Shown: in pieces, positions 18,168 to 28,795 of the stretch
Position numbering within the stretch: the first letter of the stretch is position 1
Layout of the letters: each line of letters opens with the position of its first letter
Source: Vreelandella neptunia
Lineage (GTDB): Bacteria > Pseudomonadota > Gammaproteobacteria > Pseudomonadales > Halomonadaceae
DNA length: 64,000 nt
Reading direction: 5' to 3'
Assembly (NCBI RefSeq): GCF_022489065.1
Contig: NZ_JAKVTW010000013.1
Coordinates: 62,001 to 126,000, forward strand
Translations under genes and position numbers: made by a program
Notes under the pieces: generated by a model
What the model saw: the letters and a program-made list of their open reading frames with translations, nothing else
What the model was told of the DNA's origin: nothing
Databases searched by the model: none

Positions 18168-19046
18168 TTGCCACGCCGACCATGAGTAGAGCGCGAGCCC
18201 AATCCAAATAAGCACGAAAGTCGCTAATTGGATAATTCCCAGGGGCTCGCCGAACACGGTTAACGCGATCAGGAATTGAATACTCGGGTTGATGTACATT
18301 AAAAAGCCCAGGGTTGCTAAGCGTAACCGGCGGGCTGCCCCTGCAAAAGCCATCAAAGGAAGCGCCGTCAAGGCGCCGCTGGCAATCAGCAGGCTGGTGG
18401 ATGACGAGTTTTGTAAAAAATGCGAACTGCCATTCCAGCTTAGCCATGTTAAAGCGATCAGGGCGAGAGGGAAGAGCAGCAGGGTTTCGACAAACAGACC
18501 GGATAAGCCATCCAATGGTACTTGTTTACGAAACAGGCCATAGCTACCGAAGCTTAACGCCAGCAGCAGACTAATCCAGGGCAGTTCGCCTAGCATGACG
18601 AATTGGGTGGCAATGGCAACACTGGCCAACCCCAGGGCGACCAGTTGCAGCTTGGCCATCACTTCCCGCAGCACCAACATACCCAAAGCGACATTGACTA
18701 ACGGCGTTAAGAAGTAGCCCAAACTTGCCTGCAATACCTGCTTCGACTCTACTGCATAGATATAAATGCCCCAGTTAAAGGCAATCAACAGCGCGCAGGC
18801 CAACACGCGGCCAAGCCGTTTGGGTTCACCCAGCGCAGTGACAACGGGCGGCCAGCGGCGTAATAGGGTGATCAGCCCAACCAGGAAAAGACACGCCCAA
18901 ATGATGCGGTGAATCAATATCTCAAAGGCGGGAACGCCGTCAAACAGGGCAAAAAATAGCGGAAAACAGCCCCACATCGTATAGGCGGTCAGCCCAAACA
19001 TAACGCCTTTGACTGCGTCGGGGTCGCGTGTTGGAGTAGGAAGCAT
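18138..19046 (-). CDS. rarD: RarD-type EamA/DMT permease
   Basis: 302 residues with about ten membrane helices. The start region GLTAYTMWGCFPLFFALFDG and HRIIWACLFL are characteristic of RarD, formerly linked to chloramphenicol sensitivity in Pseudomonas and now a drug/metabolite-superfamily exporter of unknown substrate. LGYFLTPLVNVALGMLVLRE and LMYINPSIQFLIALTVFGEPL are the expected later motifs. It stands alone and is divergent from the omega-amidase gene. Confidence 0.9.
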   Translation of the reverse strand: MLPTPTRDPDAVKGVMFGLTAYTMWGCFPLFFALFDGVPAFEILIHRIIWACLFLVGLITLLRRWPPVVTALGEPKRLGRVLACALLIAFNWGIYIYAVESKQVLQASLGYFLTPLVNVALGMLVLREVMAKLQLVALGLASVAIATQFVMLGELPWISLLLALSFGSYGLFRKQVPLDGLSGLFVETLLLFPLALIALTWLSWNGSSHFLQNSSSTSLLIASGALTALPLMAFAGAARRLRLATLGFLMYINPSIQFLIALTVFGEPLGIIQLATFVLIWIGLALYSWSAWQSRPRYAAAS

Positions 19047-19118
19047 AGCAGCCTCATTATTTAAAGATGCTAATCTAGCATAAACTTTGCAATAACAGTG
19101 GCATAAAGGAGGTGTTGA

Positions 19119-19931
19119 GTGAGCGAACTTCGAAGCACTCTAGTGCAGTGCGATCTGCGCTGGGAAGACCCCCAAGCCAATCATGCGCATCTTGAGAAGT
19201 TATTGGGAGAGATAGATAGCCGGGATACCGATCTCATTGTATTACCTGAAATGTTTGCCACTGGCTTTACCATGAACTCACGTGAAATGGCCCAGCCAAT
19301 GGCGGAAAGCCAAAGCGTTGCATGGTTGCAGACCCAGGCGAAGGCCCGTAACTGCGTGATGACCGGTAGTGTGGCGATTCAAGAGGAGGGCGAGTTTTAT
19401 AACCGGCTAATTTGGGCGACGCCGGAGGGTGAGTTAATCCACTATGACAAGCGCCACCTGTTTCGTATGGCCGGTGAGCATGAGCGTTACGGCATGGGGA
19501 ACGAACGCAAGGTCGTCGAGCTGAATGGCTTTAAGCTATTGCTTAGCGTTTGTTATGATCTGCGTTTCCCCGTTTGGATGCGCCAGCAGCCAGCAGAAGG
19601 TGAGCATTTCGAGTATGATGCGCTGCTGTGTATTGCCAACTGGCCAGCGCCGCGTCGCCACCCTTGGCGCACGCTGCTGCAAGCCCGTGCGGTAGAAAAC
19701 TTAAGCTATGTCATCGGCGTAAACCGCGTTGGAGAAGATGCAAAAGGGCTCGCCTACAGTGGCGATTCCCTGCTGGTTGACTTCAAAGGCGAACCGCTGA
19801 TTGATCAACCTGCCCATACCCCGTTTATAGAAACGGGCACGCTGGATAAAACTGCCCTTGATGCTTTTCGTGAAAAATTCCCTGCCTGGCAAGATGCCGA
19901 CCATTTTACCCTGCTGCCAGGAGTGGGTTAA
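19119..19931 (+). CDS. Nitrilase-family omega-amidase (YafV-like)
   Basis: 270 residues from a GTG start with an excellent AAAGGAGGTG ribosome site 5 bases upstream. The C-N hydrolase triad is complete: Glu in VLPEMFATGF (about residue 44), Lys in HYDKRHLFRMAGEHE, and the nucleophile Cys in LLSVCYDLRFPVWMR. This subgroup (YafV/NIT2) hydrolyses 2-oxoglutaramate and 2-oxosuccinamate, products of glutamine/asparagine transaminases, to the 2-oxoacid and ammonia. It shares one base with rsuA downstream, so the two are translationally coupled. Confidence 0.9.
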   Translation: MSELRSTLVQCDLRWEDPQANHAHLEKLLGEIDSRDTDLIVLPEMFATGFTMNSREMAQPMAESQSVAWLQTQAKARNCVMTGSVAIQEEGEFYNRLIWATPEGELIHYDKRHLFRMAGEHERYGMGNERKVVELNGFKLLLSVCYDLRFPVWMRQQPAEGEHFEYDALLCIANWPAPRRHPWRTLLQARAVENLSYVIGVNRVGEDAKGLAYSGDSLLVDFKGEPLIDQPAHTPFIETGTLDKTALDAFREKFPAWQDADHFTLLPGVG

Positions 19932-20638
19932 TGATGCGCCTTGATCGCTTTTTGAGTGAAACCTCGCCGCTAACCCGTAGCCTTGCCAAGCGGGCGCTCA
20001 AAAATGGTGAAGTGACCCTGAACGGAGAGCCGATTAAACAATCGGCGACCCAGGTCGATACCGAAAATGATGTTGTGGTGCTGAATGGTGAACGCCTGGC
20101 GCTGGTGGGCGTGCGATATATTATGCTGCACAAGCCTGTTGACGTTGAATGCAACGCCCGACGCGGACTCTATCAGCGGGCGATTGACCTGATCGATCTG
20201 CCCAAAGCCGACCGGTTGCAGCCGGTCGGGCGCTTAGATGTGGATACCACGGGGCTGCTGCTGTTAACCGATGATGGCCAGTGGTCGCACCGTGTCACGT
20301 CACCGCGGCATCGGTGCGCCAAGGTATATATCGCCGAGCTAGCGGAACCCACCGAAGGTGCCGCCGCAGACTGGGCGATTGGCCAAGTGGCAGAGGGCAT
20401 TATGCTGGATGGAGAGGAGACGCCGACGCAGCCCGCAACGTTGCGGTTTCTATCGCCCACCCAGGCAGAGCTCACGATTACTGAAGGGCGCTATCACCAA
20501 GTGAAACGTATGTTTGCCGCCTTGGGCAATCACGTGAACTCACTGCACCGCAGCTTCATCGGTGATTTATCCCTGGATGCTAACCTGGCTCCCGGCGAGT
20601 GGCGAGAGTTAACCACTGACGAAATCGCGCTGTTCTGA
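19931..20638 (+). CDS. rsuA: 16S rRNA pseudouridine(516) synthase
   Basis: 235 residues. An N-terminal S4 RNA-binding domain (MRLDRFLSETSPLTRSLAKR, residues 2-21 onward) is followed by the RsuA catalytic domain with the nucleophilic Asp in GRLDVDTTGLLLLTDDG (about residue 100). ITEGRYHQVKRMFAALGNHV is the late family motif. The length equals E. coli RsuA, which converts U516 of 16S rRNA. A second ATG is directly adjacent, so the start may be three bases later. Confidence 0.92.
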   Translation: MMRLDRFLSETSPLTRSLAKRALKNGEVTLNGEPIKQSATQVDTENDVVVLNGERLALVGVRYIMLHKPVDVECNARRGLYQRAIDLIDLPKADRLQPVGRLDVDTTGLLLLTDDGQWSHRVTSPRHRCAKVYIAELAEPTEGAAADWAIGQVAEGIMLDGEETPTQPATLRFLSPTQAELTITEGRYHQVKRMFAALGNHVNSLHRSFIGDLSLDANLAPGEWRELTTDEIALF

Positions 20639-20659
20639 AGCCTGTTTCAAAGCATTATC

Positions 20660-20691
20660 AGCCGCTTCAAAATTGGAAGCGGCTTTATTTC
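20660..20691 (+). terminator. Terminator after rsuA
   Basis: Stem AGCCGCTTC/GAAGCGGCT followed by TTTATTT, 22 bp after the rsuA stop. Confidence 0.8.
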
Positions 20692-20820
20692 GAGTAAATT
20701 TTTATACCGTTATCTTTGTGTTGCTTAGCTTATTAACAATTCCGAAACTCCGTGGCTACCAAATAGAAAATCAGCATGCTGAAGCAACCTGTCATCAGTA
20801 CGGTTAGCAGTTGCGAAGTC

Positions 20821-22410
20821 TTAAAGGGCTGGGGCTAAGTGTGCAGCGGCAATCAGCGCTTGGGTATACGCGTGTTGAGGTGCTGAAAGTACTTCTAAGC
20901 AGCCGCCTTGTTCAACCACTTTACCGTCCTTAAGTACTATAACGCGATGGGCCATGGCACGAATAACGGCTAAGTCGTGGCTAATGAACAGATAGCTCAG
21001 CTGTCGACGCGCCTGTAAGTCGCGCAACAAGGTCACCAACTGCTTTTGAACAGTACGGTCCAGCGCTGACGTGGGCTCATCGAGTACTAGCAACTCTGGT
21101 TCCAAGATAATCGCTCGGGCGACGGCGATACGCTGGCGCTGCCCGCCTGAAAACTCGTGAGGGTAGCGGGCGGCACAGCTCGCAGGCAGGCCTACTTCGT
21201 GCAGCGTTTGATTAACCCGCTGGGTGACTTCTTCATTAGTAAGGTGAGGATAATGGAAACGCAGCCCTTCGCTGACAATATCGAACACCGGCATGCGCGG
21301 CGAAAGCGCGCCATAGGGGTCCTGAAAAACCATCTGTAAGCGATGACGCTGACGGCGTAATGCATCGCCGGTCAGGCTACTCAGCTTGTCGTTACCCAGC
21401 GTAATATCGCCTTGGCTAGTGACCAGCCGCATTACTGCCGAGGCCAGCGTGGTTTTACCCGACCCGGATTCCCCCACAATGCCCAGGGTCTCACCAGGCG
21501 AAATTTGAAAATCAGTGGGGTGAACCGCCACAAAGGCAGGTGGCTGGCGCTTGAATAACCCGGTCTTAGGGCGCTTAAAGCTCACACTCAACTGGCGAGC
21601 GGTTAATAGTGGCGGCGATTGTGTAATTGCCTCAGGTCTGCCTTCAGGTTCGGCAGCGAGGAGTGCTTTGGTGTAATCGCTCTGTGGGTGTTGAAAGACC
21701 TGTTCCACCGGGCCGATTTCTTGAATGCGCCCCTGGTACATCACGCAAATCCGATCCGCATAGCGGCGTACCAGATTTAAGTCGTGGCTGATAAATAGCA
21801 TGCCCATGCCATGGTGGTCGCGTAGCTCACGGAGTAGGGCGAGAATCTCTTGCTGTACCGTTACGTCCAACGCCGTGGTGGGCTCATCTGCGATTAGCAG
21901 TGAGGGATTGTTGGCAATCGCCATGGCAATCATTACCCGTTGGCGTTGCCCACCGGATAACTGATGGGGCCAGGCATCAAGCAGTTCGTCCGGCCGCGGC
22001 AGCTTGACCTGTTCCAGAAGCTCTTGACTGCGTTGACGAGCAGCGTGTCCGCGCAATCCTTGATGCAGGCGCAATGCTTCGCCAATCTGCTTGCCCACTC
22101 GATGGAGTGGATTTAGCGATGTCATCGGCTCTTGGAAGATAAAGCCAATACGGTTACCGCGCACAGCATTCCATTGTGCGTCGGTTAAGCTGGCAAGGTT
22201 AGTATCTTCCAGCCAGCGTTCACCCTTAATAGAGGCATTGCTGGGTAGCAGATTCACCATGCTCAGCGCTGATACCGATTTACCCGAGCCCGATTCGCCA
22301 ACAATGGCCAGGGTTTCACCGGCATTAAGCGTCAGTGAGAGTGATTGCACCACCTGGCTTTCACCAAAGGCGATATTAAGGTTGTCAATTTGCAAAAGCG
22401 GTTTAGACAT
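20821..22410 (-). CDS. yejF: Peptide ABC transporter ATPase with two ABC domains (YejF-like)
   Basis: 529 residues from the ATG at 22410, chosen for the AGGAGG just upstream; it overlaps the yejE stop by 8 bp. Two complete ATPase domains are fused. The first has Walker [13 protein letters not shown], signature [14 protein letters not shown] and Walker [13 protein letters not shown]. The second has [26 protein letters not shown] and [12 protein letters not shown]. Each is followed by the OppD/OppF-type C-terminal extension. It powers uptake of oligopeptides (microcin C in E. coli). Last gene of yejABEF. Confidence 0.93.
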   Translation of the reverse strand: MSKPLLQIDNLNIAFGESQVVQSLSLTLNAGETLAIVGESGSGKSVSALSMVNLLPSNASIKGERWLEDTNLASLTDAQWNAVRGNRIGFIFQEPMTSLNPLHRVGKQIGEALRLHQGLRGHAARQRSQELLEQVKLPRPDELLDAWPHQLSGGQRQRVMIAMAIANNPSLLIADEPTTALDVTVQQEILALLRELRDHHGMGMLFISHDLNLVRRYADRICVMYQGRIQEIGPVEQVFQHPQSDYTKALLAAEPEGRPEAITQSPPLLTARQLSVSFKRPKTGLFKRQPPAFVAVHPTDFQISPGETLGIVGESGSGKTTLASAVMRLVTSQGDITLGNDKLSSLTGDALRRQRHRLQMVFQDPYGALSPRMPVFDIVSEGLRFHYPHLTNEEVTQRVNQTLHEVGLPASCAARYPHEFSGGQRQRIAVARAIILEPELLVLDEPTSALDRTVQKQLVTLLRDLQARRQLSYLFISHDLAVIRAMAHRVIVLKDGKVVEQGGCLEVLSAPQHAYTQALIAAAHLAPAL

Positions 22411-23479
22411 GAGAGGCCTCCTGAGCGCCGCCGGTTTGGCGCTGCTGCACGTGACGCGGATCAAAGGCGTCACGTAGCCCTTCGCCAATAAAGACCAACA
22501 GCGACAGCATGATGGCCAATGTCATAAACGCGGTAATACCCAACCAGGGCGCGTGCAGATTATTTTTCCCTTGGGCCGCTAGCTCACCTAGCGAGGGCGC
22601 GCCCGGGGGTAGACCAAAGCCGAGAAAATCCAGCGCGGTCAGCGTGCCAATGGCGCCAGTGAACAGAAACGGAATAAACGTCAGCGTGGCGACCATGGCG
22701 TTAGGCAACACGTGGCGCCACATGATTAAACGTGACGGCAACCCCATGGCCTTGGCTGCCCGCACATACTCTAGATTGCGCGCACGCAGGAACTCGGCAC
22801 GTACAATATCGACCAAGCCCAGCCACGAGAAGAGCAGCATAATACCCAGCAGCCACCAGAACCCTGGCTGAACAAAGCTGGCTAAAATAATCAGCAGGAA
22901 CAGAACCGGCAAGCCTGACCAGATCTCGGTAACACGTTGACCGATCAAATCAATTTTGCCGCCAAAGTAACCCTGCACACCGCCGACCACAACGCCAATG
23001 ATTAACGACCCTGCGGTGAGTACTAGAGCAAACGCAACGGAGAGTCGGAAGCCATAAATGACACGGGCCAATACATCTCGCCCTTGGTCATCGGTACCCA
23101 GCCAGTGGCGGCCATCCGGTGGCGCTGGGGAAGGGCGTGTCATATTCATATCAAGGGTTTGGTAGGAGTAGGGAATCGCTGGCCAGAGTGCCCAGCCATG
23201 ATTCTCAATTTGTTGTTGGATAAACGGATCCAAGTAATCGGTACGTGTAGGAAGAAAACCATCAAATTCGGTTTCAGGGTAGTCCACTAGCATAGGCACG
23301 TACCATTGACCGTCATACTGCATGATGATCGGCTTATCGTTGGCGATAAGCTCAGCAAATAGGCTGAGAATGAACAGCGTACCAAATAGCCAGAGCGATA
23401 TACGGGCGCGTCGATTGGCCTTGAAGGCTGCCAATCTGCGCCGGGTAATGGGCGATAAACGAGATGCAAATAACGCCAT
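22403..23479 (-). CDS. yejE: Peptide ABC transporter permease (YejE-like)
   Basis: 358 residues from the ATG at 23479, which has GGGAG 8 bases upstream and lies 2 bp after the yejB stop. The N-terminal helix is followed by a periplasmic insert mentioning a conserved HWLGTDDQGRDVLARVIYG motif typical of DppC/OppC-type permeases, then about five membrane helices. The EAA loop is EFLRARNLEYVRAAKAMGLP. Works with YejB in the membrane channel of the Yej importer. Confidence 0.93.
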   Translation of the reverse strand: MALFASRLSPITRRRLAAFKANRRARISLWLFGTLFILSLFAELIANDKPIIMQYDGQWYVPMLVDYPETEFDGFLPTRTDYLDPFIQQQIENHGWALWPAIPYSYQTLDMNMTRPSPAPPDGRHWLGTDDQGRDVLARVIYGFRLSVAFALVLTAGSLIIGVVVGGVQGYFGGKIDLIGQRVTEIWSGLPVLFLLIILASFVQPGFWWLLGIMLLFSWLGLVDIVRAEFLRARNLEYVRAAKAMGLPSRLIMWRHVLPNAMVATLTFIPFLFTGAIGTLTALDFLGFGLPPGAPSLGELAAQGKNNLHAPWLGITAFMTLAIMLSLLVFIGEGLRDAFDPRHVQQRQTGGAQEASHV

Positions 23480-23481
23480 TA

Positions 23482-24555
23482 TCACGACTCCCGGGTCGAA
23501 AAATCGATACGCGGGTCTACCCACACATAAGTCAGATCGGAAACCAGCTTAAGGATTAGCCCAATCACGGTATATAGAAATAGCGTGCCGAATATCACCG
23601 GATAGTCTCGCTGCATAACGGCCTCGAAGCCAAGCAGGCCCAACCCGTCCAGAGAGAAGATAACCTCAATCAGCAGCGCGCCGGTGAAGAATATGCCAAT
23701 CATGGCGGCGGGCAGTCCCGCGATAATAATCAGCATGGCGTTGCGAAACACATGCCCATACAGCACGCGTCGTTCATCGGCCCCTTTAGCACGCGCGGTA
23801 ATCACATACTGCTTATGGATCTCATCGAGAAAGCTGTTTTTGGTCAGCATGGTGAGCGTCGCAAAGCTGCCAATCGCGGCCGCGATCACCGGTAGCGTGA
23901 TATGCCAAAAGTAGTCTTTAACCTTTCCCCATGCCGAGAGCTGATCGAAGTCTGGTGACGTCAAACCGCGTAACGGAAATAGATCCCAGTAGGTTCCCCC
24001 GGCAAATAGTACGATCAACAGAATCGCAAACAAAAACCCAGGGATGGCGTAGCCAACAATCACCAACCCCGAAGACCAGACATCAAACCGTGAGCCATGG
24101 CGCAGGGCCTTTTTGATGCCCAGTGGAATCGAGATCAAGTAGACCAGCAGGGTAGTCCATAGCCCTAGCGAAATAGACACTGGCAACCGCTCAATCATTA
24201 GCTCAGTCACCGGGCGGTCGCGGAAAAAACTGGTGCCAAAATCTAGCGTGAGATAGTCCGCCATCATGCCGATAAAGCGTTCGTGGGCAGGCTTGTCAAA
24301 ACCAAACTGCTGCTCAAGTTGCTCGATAAAGCGCGGATCAATGCCCCTGGCGCCTCGGGAGTCGTCGCTTACCCGCACATCGGCACCGCCCATATCCAAC
24401 CGAGTACTGGCCATGGCATCTGCGCCTTCAAAGCGTGCCAGCATCTGGTCAATCGGCCCGCCTGGGGCCGCCTGAACAATCATGAAATTGAGTAGCATGA
24501 TGCCGAAAAGCGTCGGAATCATTAGCAGCAATCGGCGTAGGGTATAGCGTGCCAC
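23482..24555 (-). CDS. yejB: Peptide ABC transporter permease (YejB-like)
   Basis: About 357 residues. I place the start at GTG 24555 ([18 protein letters not shown]): it has GGAG six bases upstream and aligns with the start typical of YejB. An ATG four codons earlier is the alternative. Features are the DppB-type [15 protein letters not shown] near residue 30, the long Yej-specific insert with [19 protein letters not shown], and the EAA loop around [20 protein letters not shown]. It forms the heterodimeric channel with YejE. Confidence 0.93.
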   Translation of the reverse strand: MARYTLRRLLLMIPTLFGIMLLNFMIVQAAPGGPIDQMLARFEGADAMASTRLDMGGADVRVSDDSRGARGIDPRFIEQLEQQFGFDKPAHERFIGMMADYLTLDFGTSFFRDRPVTELMIERLPVSISLGLWTTLLVYLISIPLGIKKALRHGSRFDVWSSGLVIVGYAIPGFLFAILLIVLFAGGTYWDLFPLRGLTSPDFDQLSAWGKVKDYFWHITLPVIAAAIGSFATLTMLTKNSFLDEIHKQYVITARAKGADERRVLYGHVFRNAMLIIIAGLPAAMIGIFFTGALLIEVIFSLDGLGLLGFEAVMQRDYPVIFGTLFLYTVIGLILKLVSDLTYVWVDPRIDFSTRES

Positions 24556-24632
24556 AGAGCACTCCATGGTTCTTTAGGGTTAAGCCGTTGAGGATAAACC
24601 GTTGCGAATACGACGCTGTCATAATGACTGAA

Positions 24633-26567
24633 TCAGCGGCGGCGCTGCAGTTCTGCTTCACGGTCGGTATCGACCCACCACGCATCCATATCCATGGCGT
24701 ACTCTGGGAACGGTTCGGGGTAACCAAATTTATCCCATACCGCAATGCGGGTTTCCCCAGAGTGGTAGTGGGGAATAACATAAAACCCCCAACGCAGTAC
24801 CCGATCCAGTGCCTGGGCTGCGGTATCGAGCTCTTCACGGCCATCGGCACGGATTAATGTCTCCACCAGTGCATCTACTGCGGGGTGGGCGAGCGACATT
24901 CGGTTACGGCTTTGTGGCGCCTCTGCTGCGGCACTGGTCCAGAAGTCGCGCTGCTCATTGCCCGGATTATTGGATTGAGGGAAATGGCTAATCACTATGT
25001 CATAGTCGTAGTTGCGCTGCCGGTTTAAAAATTGATTGATATCAACGATGCGCAGTGAAGTTTGAACACCCAGGCGCGCCATATTACGTAGCATGGGCTG
25101 AACCACGCGTTCAAGACCTGAATCGTAAAGTAACACTTCCAGGCTCAAGGGCTGCCCGGTTTCTTGATTGACTAGCACGCCATCTTCTACGCGGTAACCT
25201 GCTTCGCGGAGTAGGTCGAGCGCTTTACGCAACCGCTCGCGCAGCTCTGTGGGCTCATTGATAGGCAGCGGCTCAGTGAAGAGGCGGTCAGATCCATGGG
25301 AAGCAATCAACTCTTCTCGGTAAGGTTCCAGTAGTGCCAGCTCTTCGTCTGAAGGCAAGCCAGTGGCTTCCATTTCAGAGTTTTGGAAAAAGCTCTCGGT
25401 ACGTCGGTAGGTATCGTAGAAAATATTGGTATTGAGCCACGGAAAATCGAAGGTCAGGCTCAATGCTTCGCGCACTCGTGGGTCCTGGAACTTCTCTTTA
25501 CGCAGGTTGAAGACAAACGCCTGCATCATGGAAGGATTAACATCGGGTATTGTTAACCGCGTTACCAAGCCCTCTTCATAGGCTGGAAAATCGTAGCCAA
25601 TGGCCCAAGTAGCCGCGCGGGCGTCAATACGAAAATCCGTCAGGCCCGCTTTAAACGCCTCCCAGGCGATATCCCGATCCCGATAATAGTCATACACAAT
25701 GCGGTCAATGTTGTAGCGGCCAATGTTAACCGGAAGGTCTTTACCCCAGTAATCCTCATCCCGCTGATAAGCAATTCGCCTGCCTGGGTCTACTTCGCTT
25801 ATTTTGTACGGCCCAGAGCCAGGATGCGCCGCAAGCGTAGGCGATGTGAATTCACGCGGCTCCCAGTAGTGGCGGGGCAGTATGGGTAGTTGAGCAACGA
25901 TTAACGGTAGTTCTCTGGAATCATTATTGCTAAAGGTAAAGCGTACCTGATGCTCGTTTAAGGCAATGACTTCTTCTACGCCAGCATAATAGCTGGCGTA
26001 AAAAGGGTTGCCCTCTTCACGGAGTAGATTAAGTGAAAACACCACATCATAAGCCGTAACAGGCTCACCATCCTGAAAGCGTGCTTCTGGGCGAAGGTCA
26101 AACTCAATCCAGTGTCGGTCAGGGTCGAGGCGCACACCCTCAGCCAGCAGCCCATAAAGGCTGAATGGTTCATTTGGGTTACTGGCCATCAGCGTATCGT
26201 AAATTTGTGAAATGCCGGTCGCGGGTGTGCCGCGAATAATAAACGGATTGGTAGAATCAAAGCTGCCCCCCACGGCGGTATGGGTGATGGTGCCGCCTTT
26301 GGGAGCCTGTGGGTTTACATGTGGAAAGTAGGGGAAGTCAGCGGGGAGCTCAGGGCTATCGTAAAGCGACAGTCCGTGCACGGTTTCAACGGGTACTACG
26401 TTGTTAGCGTCAGTATGTAAATCACCCACCACGTTGCTACTTGAAGTGCTGTTTGGCGAATCGTTACTGGCGCTTTCCTCAGAAGCCAGTAACGGTACGT
26501 TGATAAGCAAGCTACTAATGAGTAGAAGCGATTTCGCAAAAAACAGACCACGCGGCATTGGTGACAT
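24633..26567 (-). CDS. yejA: Periplasmic peptide-binding protein (YejA-like)
   Basis: 644 residues; family 5 extracellular solute-binding protein. The N-terminal signal peptide has an LLLISSLLINVPLLAS core and cleavage near residue 29. YejA-type features are PYFPHVNPQAPKGGTITHTA, DPDRHWIEFDLRPEARFQDG and the late RNRMSLAHPAVDALV. It captures oligopeptides for YejBEF. First gene of the operon, 78 bp before yejB, and 34 bp from the upstream mltD stop, so some read-through from mltD is possible. Confidence 0.93.
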   Translation of the reverse strand: MSPMPRGLFFAKSLLLISSLLINVPLLASEESASNDSPNSTSSSNVVGDLHTDANNVVPVETVHGLSLYDSPELPADFPYFPHVNPQAPKGGTITHTAVGGSFDSTNPFIIRGTPATGISQIYDTLMASNPNEPFSLYGLLAEGVRLDPDRHWIEFDLRPEARFQDGEPVTAYDVVFSLNLLREEGNPFYASYYAGVEEVIALNEHQVRFTFSNNDSRELPLIVAQLPILPRHYWEPREFTSPTLAAHPGSGPYKISEVDPGRRIAYQRDEDYWGKDLPVNIGRYNIDRIVYDYYRDRDIAWEAFKAGLTDFRIDARAATWAIGYDFPAYEEGLVTRLTIPDVNPSMMQAFVFNLRKEKFQDPRVREALSLTFDFPWLNTNIFYDTYRRTESFFQNSEMEATGLPSDEELALLEPYREELIASHGSDRLFTEPLPINEPTELRERLRKALDLLREAGYRVEDGVLVNQETGQPLSLEVLLYDSGLERVVQPMLRNMARLGVQTSLRIVDINQFLNRQRNYDYDIVISHFPQSNNPGNEQRDFWTSAAAEAPQSRNRMSLAHPAVDALVETLIRADGREELDTAAQALDRVLRWGFYVIPHYHSGETRIAVWDKFGYPEPFPEYAMDMDAWWVDTDREAELQRRR

Positions 26568-26601
26568 CCCATGTGAACAAAGCCAACTAGTTAACCCGGT
26601 T

Positions 26602-27831
26602 TCAACGTCCTGAAAGTGTCAGTAGTTGACCCGGTTGTAAAGCGCCGGGGCTGGCAATCGCATTCCAGCGTATTAGATCTTGCTGGTCAATATTATAACG
26701 AGCGGCGATCGCCGAGAGGCTGTCGCCTCTCTCCACACGGTGCGTAGTATTGCTATTGGACTGAGCGATTGTAGAAACGTTGCCGCGTGAAAGCTGGGCC
26801 AATACTTGAGAATCGACCTCTTCCGGTACTAGCAGAGTTTGCGCACTACGTGGATCAATGCTGCCATTGAGTAAGCCTGGATTTAACTCGGCTAACGCCG
26901 TTTGGCTGACATCCAGCATCTGAGAAGCCTCTGACAGGCTAACCGCATGAGCTAACTGCACTTTAGCGAAAGCAGGGTCGACATGGATCTCTGGCAAGCT
27001 AACACCGTACTGCTCAGGGTCGTTGATGATGGTGGCGATTGCTTTCAGTTTGGGAACATACTGCATGGTTTCGTAAGGCAGTGTGAGATCCCAGTAATCG
27101 CCATTCAGACCTTGTCCTTGCGCCTGCCGCTGAGCATTATTAACGGTACCCGCGCCTGCGTTGTAAGCGGCTAACGAAAGCATTAGATCACCTTCGTACC
27201 ACTGGTCTGCCTGCATTTCCAAGTAGTCCAACGCCGCCTCGGTCGATGTCACTACATCTAAGCGGCCGTCATAATTACCATTGCGCACCAGGCCCAATGC
27301 ATCACCAGTGTTGGGCATAAATTGCCATAGCCCAGCGGCACCGCGGTGGCTACGCGCACCTGGGTCGAAAGAGCTTTCCACAAACGGGATTAATGCCACT
27401 TCGCCAGGCAGGCCACGCTCACTGACTTGTTGGCTAATCCAGGCAAGCCAGGGAGTAGCGCGTTCAGTAATGGTGGCAATATTTTCAGGACTCGAGCGGT
27501 AGTGTTCAATCCACTCATCCACCCGTGCCTGCGCTTCCGCTGACAGGGACTTTTCTTGCCACTGAAAGCTTTTACGCAGGGTGGTCCAGGCATCTTGAGG
27601 TTCCAGCTCCAGCGCCTCCCAAAAATGAATTTGAAAAGGGGTGGGGCGAGGCTGGGTAGCAGACGACTGTGTGCTTAAAGCAGAAGTCGATGTGGCTGAA
27701 CTAGATCCAGAGGGTGTTTCGTATCCCTTAGCAGAGGCTTGGGAGCTTGCTGCGGCGGCTAACATTAGGCCCATAATTACGGTACTGCCAGCGCTCAGCA
27801 TTAAGCGCTGGCGAATCGTTCGATAGGTCAT
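26602..27831 (-). CDS. mltD: Membrane-bound lytic murein transglycosylase D
   Basis: 409 residues. After an N-terminal export signal (hydrophobic GSTVIMGLMLAAAASSQASA) comes the lytic transglycosylase domain with the catalytic Glu in IPFVESSFDPGARSHRGAAG and LWQFMPNTGDALGL, then AAYNAGAGTVNNA. A weak LysM-like stretch precedes a clear C-terminal LysM (HRVERGDSLSAIAARYNID). It cleaves peptidoglycan glycan strands to 1,6-anhydromuropeptides. No lipobox cysteine is evident, unlike E. coli MltD. Neighbour of gloB as in many gammaproteobacteria. Confidence 0.93.
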   Translation of the reverse strand: MTYRTIRQRLMLSAGSTVIMGLMLAAAASSQASAKGYETPSGSSSATSTSALSTQSSATQPRPTPFQIHFWEALELEPQDAWTTLRKSFQWQEKSLSAEAQARVDEWIEHYRSSPENIATITERATPWLAWISQQVSERGLPGEVALIPFVESSFDPGARSHRGAAGLWQFMPNTGDALGLVRNGNYDGRLDVVTSTEAALDYLEMQADQWYEGDLMLSLAAYNAGAGTVNNAQRQAQGQGLNGDYWDLTLPYETMQYVPKLKAIATIINDPEQYGVSLPEIHVDPAFAKVQLAHAVSLSEASQMLDVSQTALAELNPGLLNGSIDPRSAQTLLVPEEVDSQVLAQLSRGNVSTIAQSNSNTTHRVERGDSLSAIAARYNIDQQDLIRWNAIASPGALQPGQLLTLSGR

Positions 27832-27861
27832 AGTTGCATTCGTTTAGTTTCGATAGCGTTC

Positions 27862-28629
27862 TTAGAAACGGTTCTTCCACTCACGAAGAGTAGTGAACGT
27901 AGCGAGATCATTATCATTAACACCCTGAGTACCTGCTGCTTGGCGCACGCTATCAGTGCCCACGCGAAGGTAGGGATTAATTTTCAGCTCGCGTCCTATC
28001 GTGCTGGGTAAGGTGGGGCGATCCAATGCCCGCGCCTTTTCACACTCCTGCAAGGCGTGTTTAACGTCTTCATTGTCAGGGTCCGCAGCACGAGCAAACG
28101 TAAGGTTTGCCTGCGTATACTCATGGGCTGCAAAGACCAGTGTATCTTCAGGTAGTTCCGCAAATTTATTTAACGCAGAGAACATTTGCTCTGGGGTGCC
28201 TTCGAATAAACGACCACAACCAGCGCAAAATAGGGTGTCACCGCAAAATAGCAGCGCAGGAATACCCGCTGTGTAGTAGCTGATATGATCTAGCGTATGG
28301 CCAGGTGTTGCTATGACGTCAAACAAGCGACCCATAATGCGAACTTCATCACCATCACCAACGGCTTCATCAATGCCTTCAATATTGGGATTGGCTGGGC
28401 CAATCACGTAAGGCGAGTAGCGTTTAATTAACTCCGCTAAACCGCCGGTATGATCATGGTGGTGATGGGTAATCAGAATGCTTTCGAGGGTTAACGACTC
28501 ACGTTCAAGAAACTCGATTACGGGGGCCGCTTCACCTGGATCCACCACGCAAACGCTTTGGCTGTTATCTTGTCTTAATAGCCAAATATAGTTGTCGCTA
28601 AGGGCAGGGATCGGTGTCACGCTCATCAT
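27862..28629 (-). CDS. gloB: Hydroxyacylglutathione hydrolase (glyoxalase II)
   Basis: 255 residues of metallo-beta-lactamase fold. The metal site THHHHDHTGG is at residues 54-63, with further ligands in GHTLDHISYY, FCGDTLFCAGCGRLFEG and FAAHEY. It hydrolyses S-D-lactoylglutathione to D-lactate and glutathione, completing methylglyoxal detoxification. The C-terminal glutathione-binding helices are present (TFTTLREWKNRF). Two adjacent ATGs could serve as start. Gene order mltD-gloB next to a divergent methyltransferase and rnhA is conserved in gammaproteobacteria. Confidence 0.95.
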   Translation of the reverse strand: MMSVTPIPALSDNYIWLLRQDNSQSVCVVDPGEAAPVIEFLERESLTLESILITHHHHDHTGGLAELIKRYSPYVIGPANPNIEGIDEAVGDGDEVRIMGRLFDVIATPGHTLDHISYYTAGIPALLFCGDTLFCAGCGRLFEGTPEQMFSALNKFAELPEDTLVFAAHEYTQANLTFARAADPDNEDVKHALQECEKARALDRPTLPSTIGRELKINPYLRVGTDSVRQAAGTQGVNDNDLATFTTLREWKNRF

Positions 28630-28795
28630 CGGCGAGATCCTTTAGATTTTGAAAATGCAGAATTCAGTAACCAACATGCGTAAACACGCTAAACATTGCG
28701 CTTCTTGATCTTAAATTTGATCTTAAAAAATAGCGGCGCTAAATCGGTGTAACCAAGGCGTTGAAAAGCCGTTACTGTGGAGGGAAGCGCTGTTC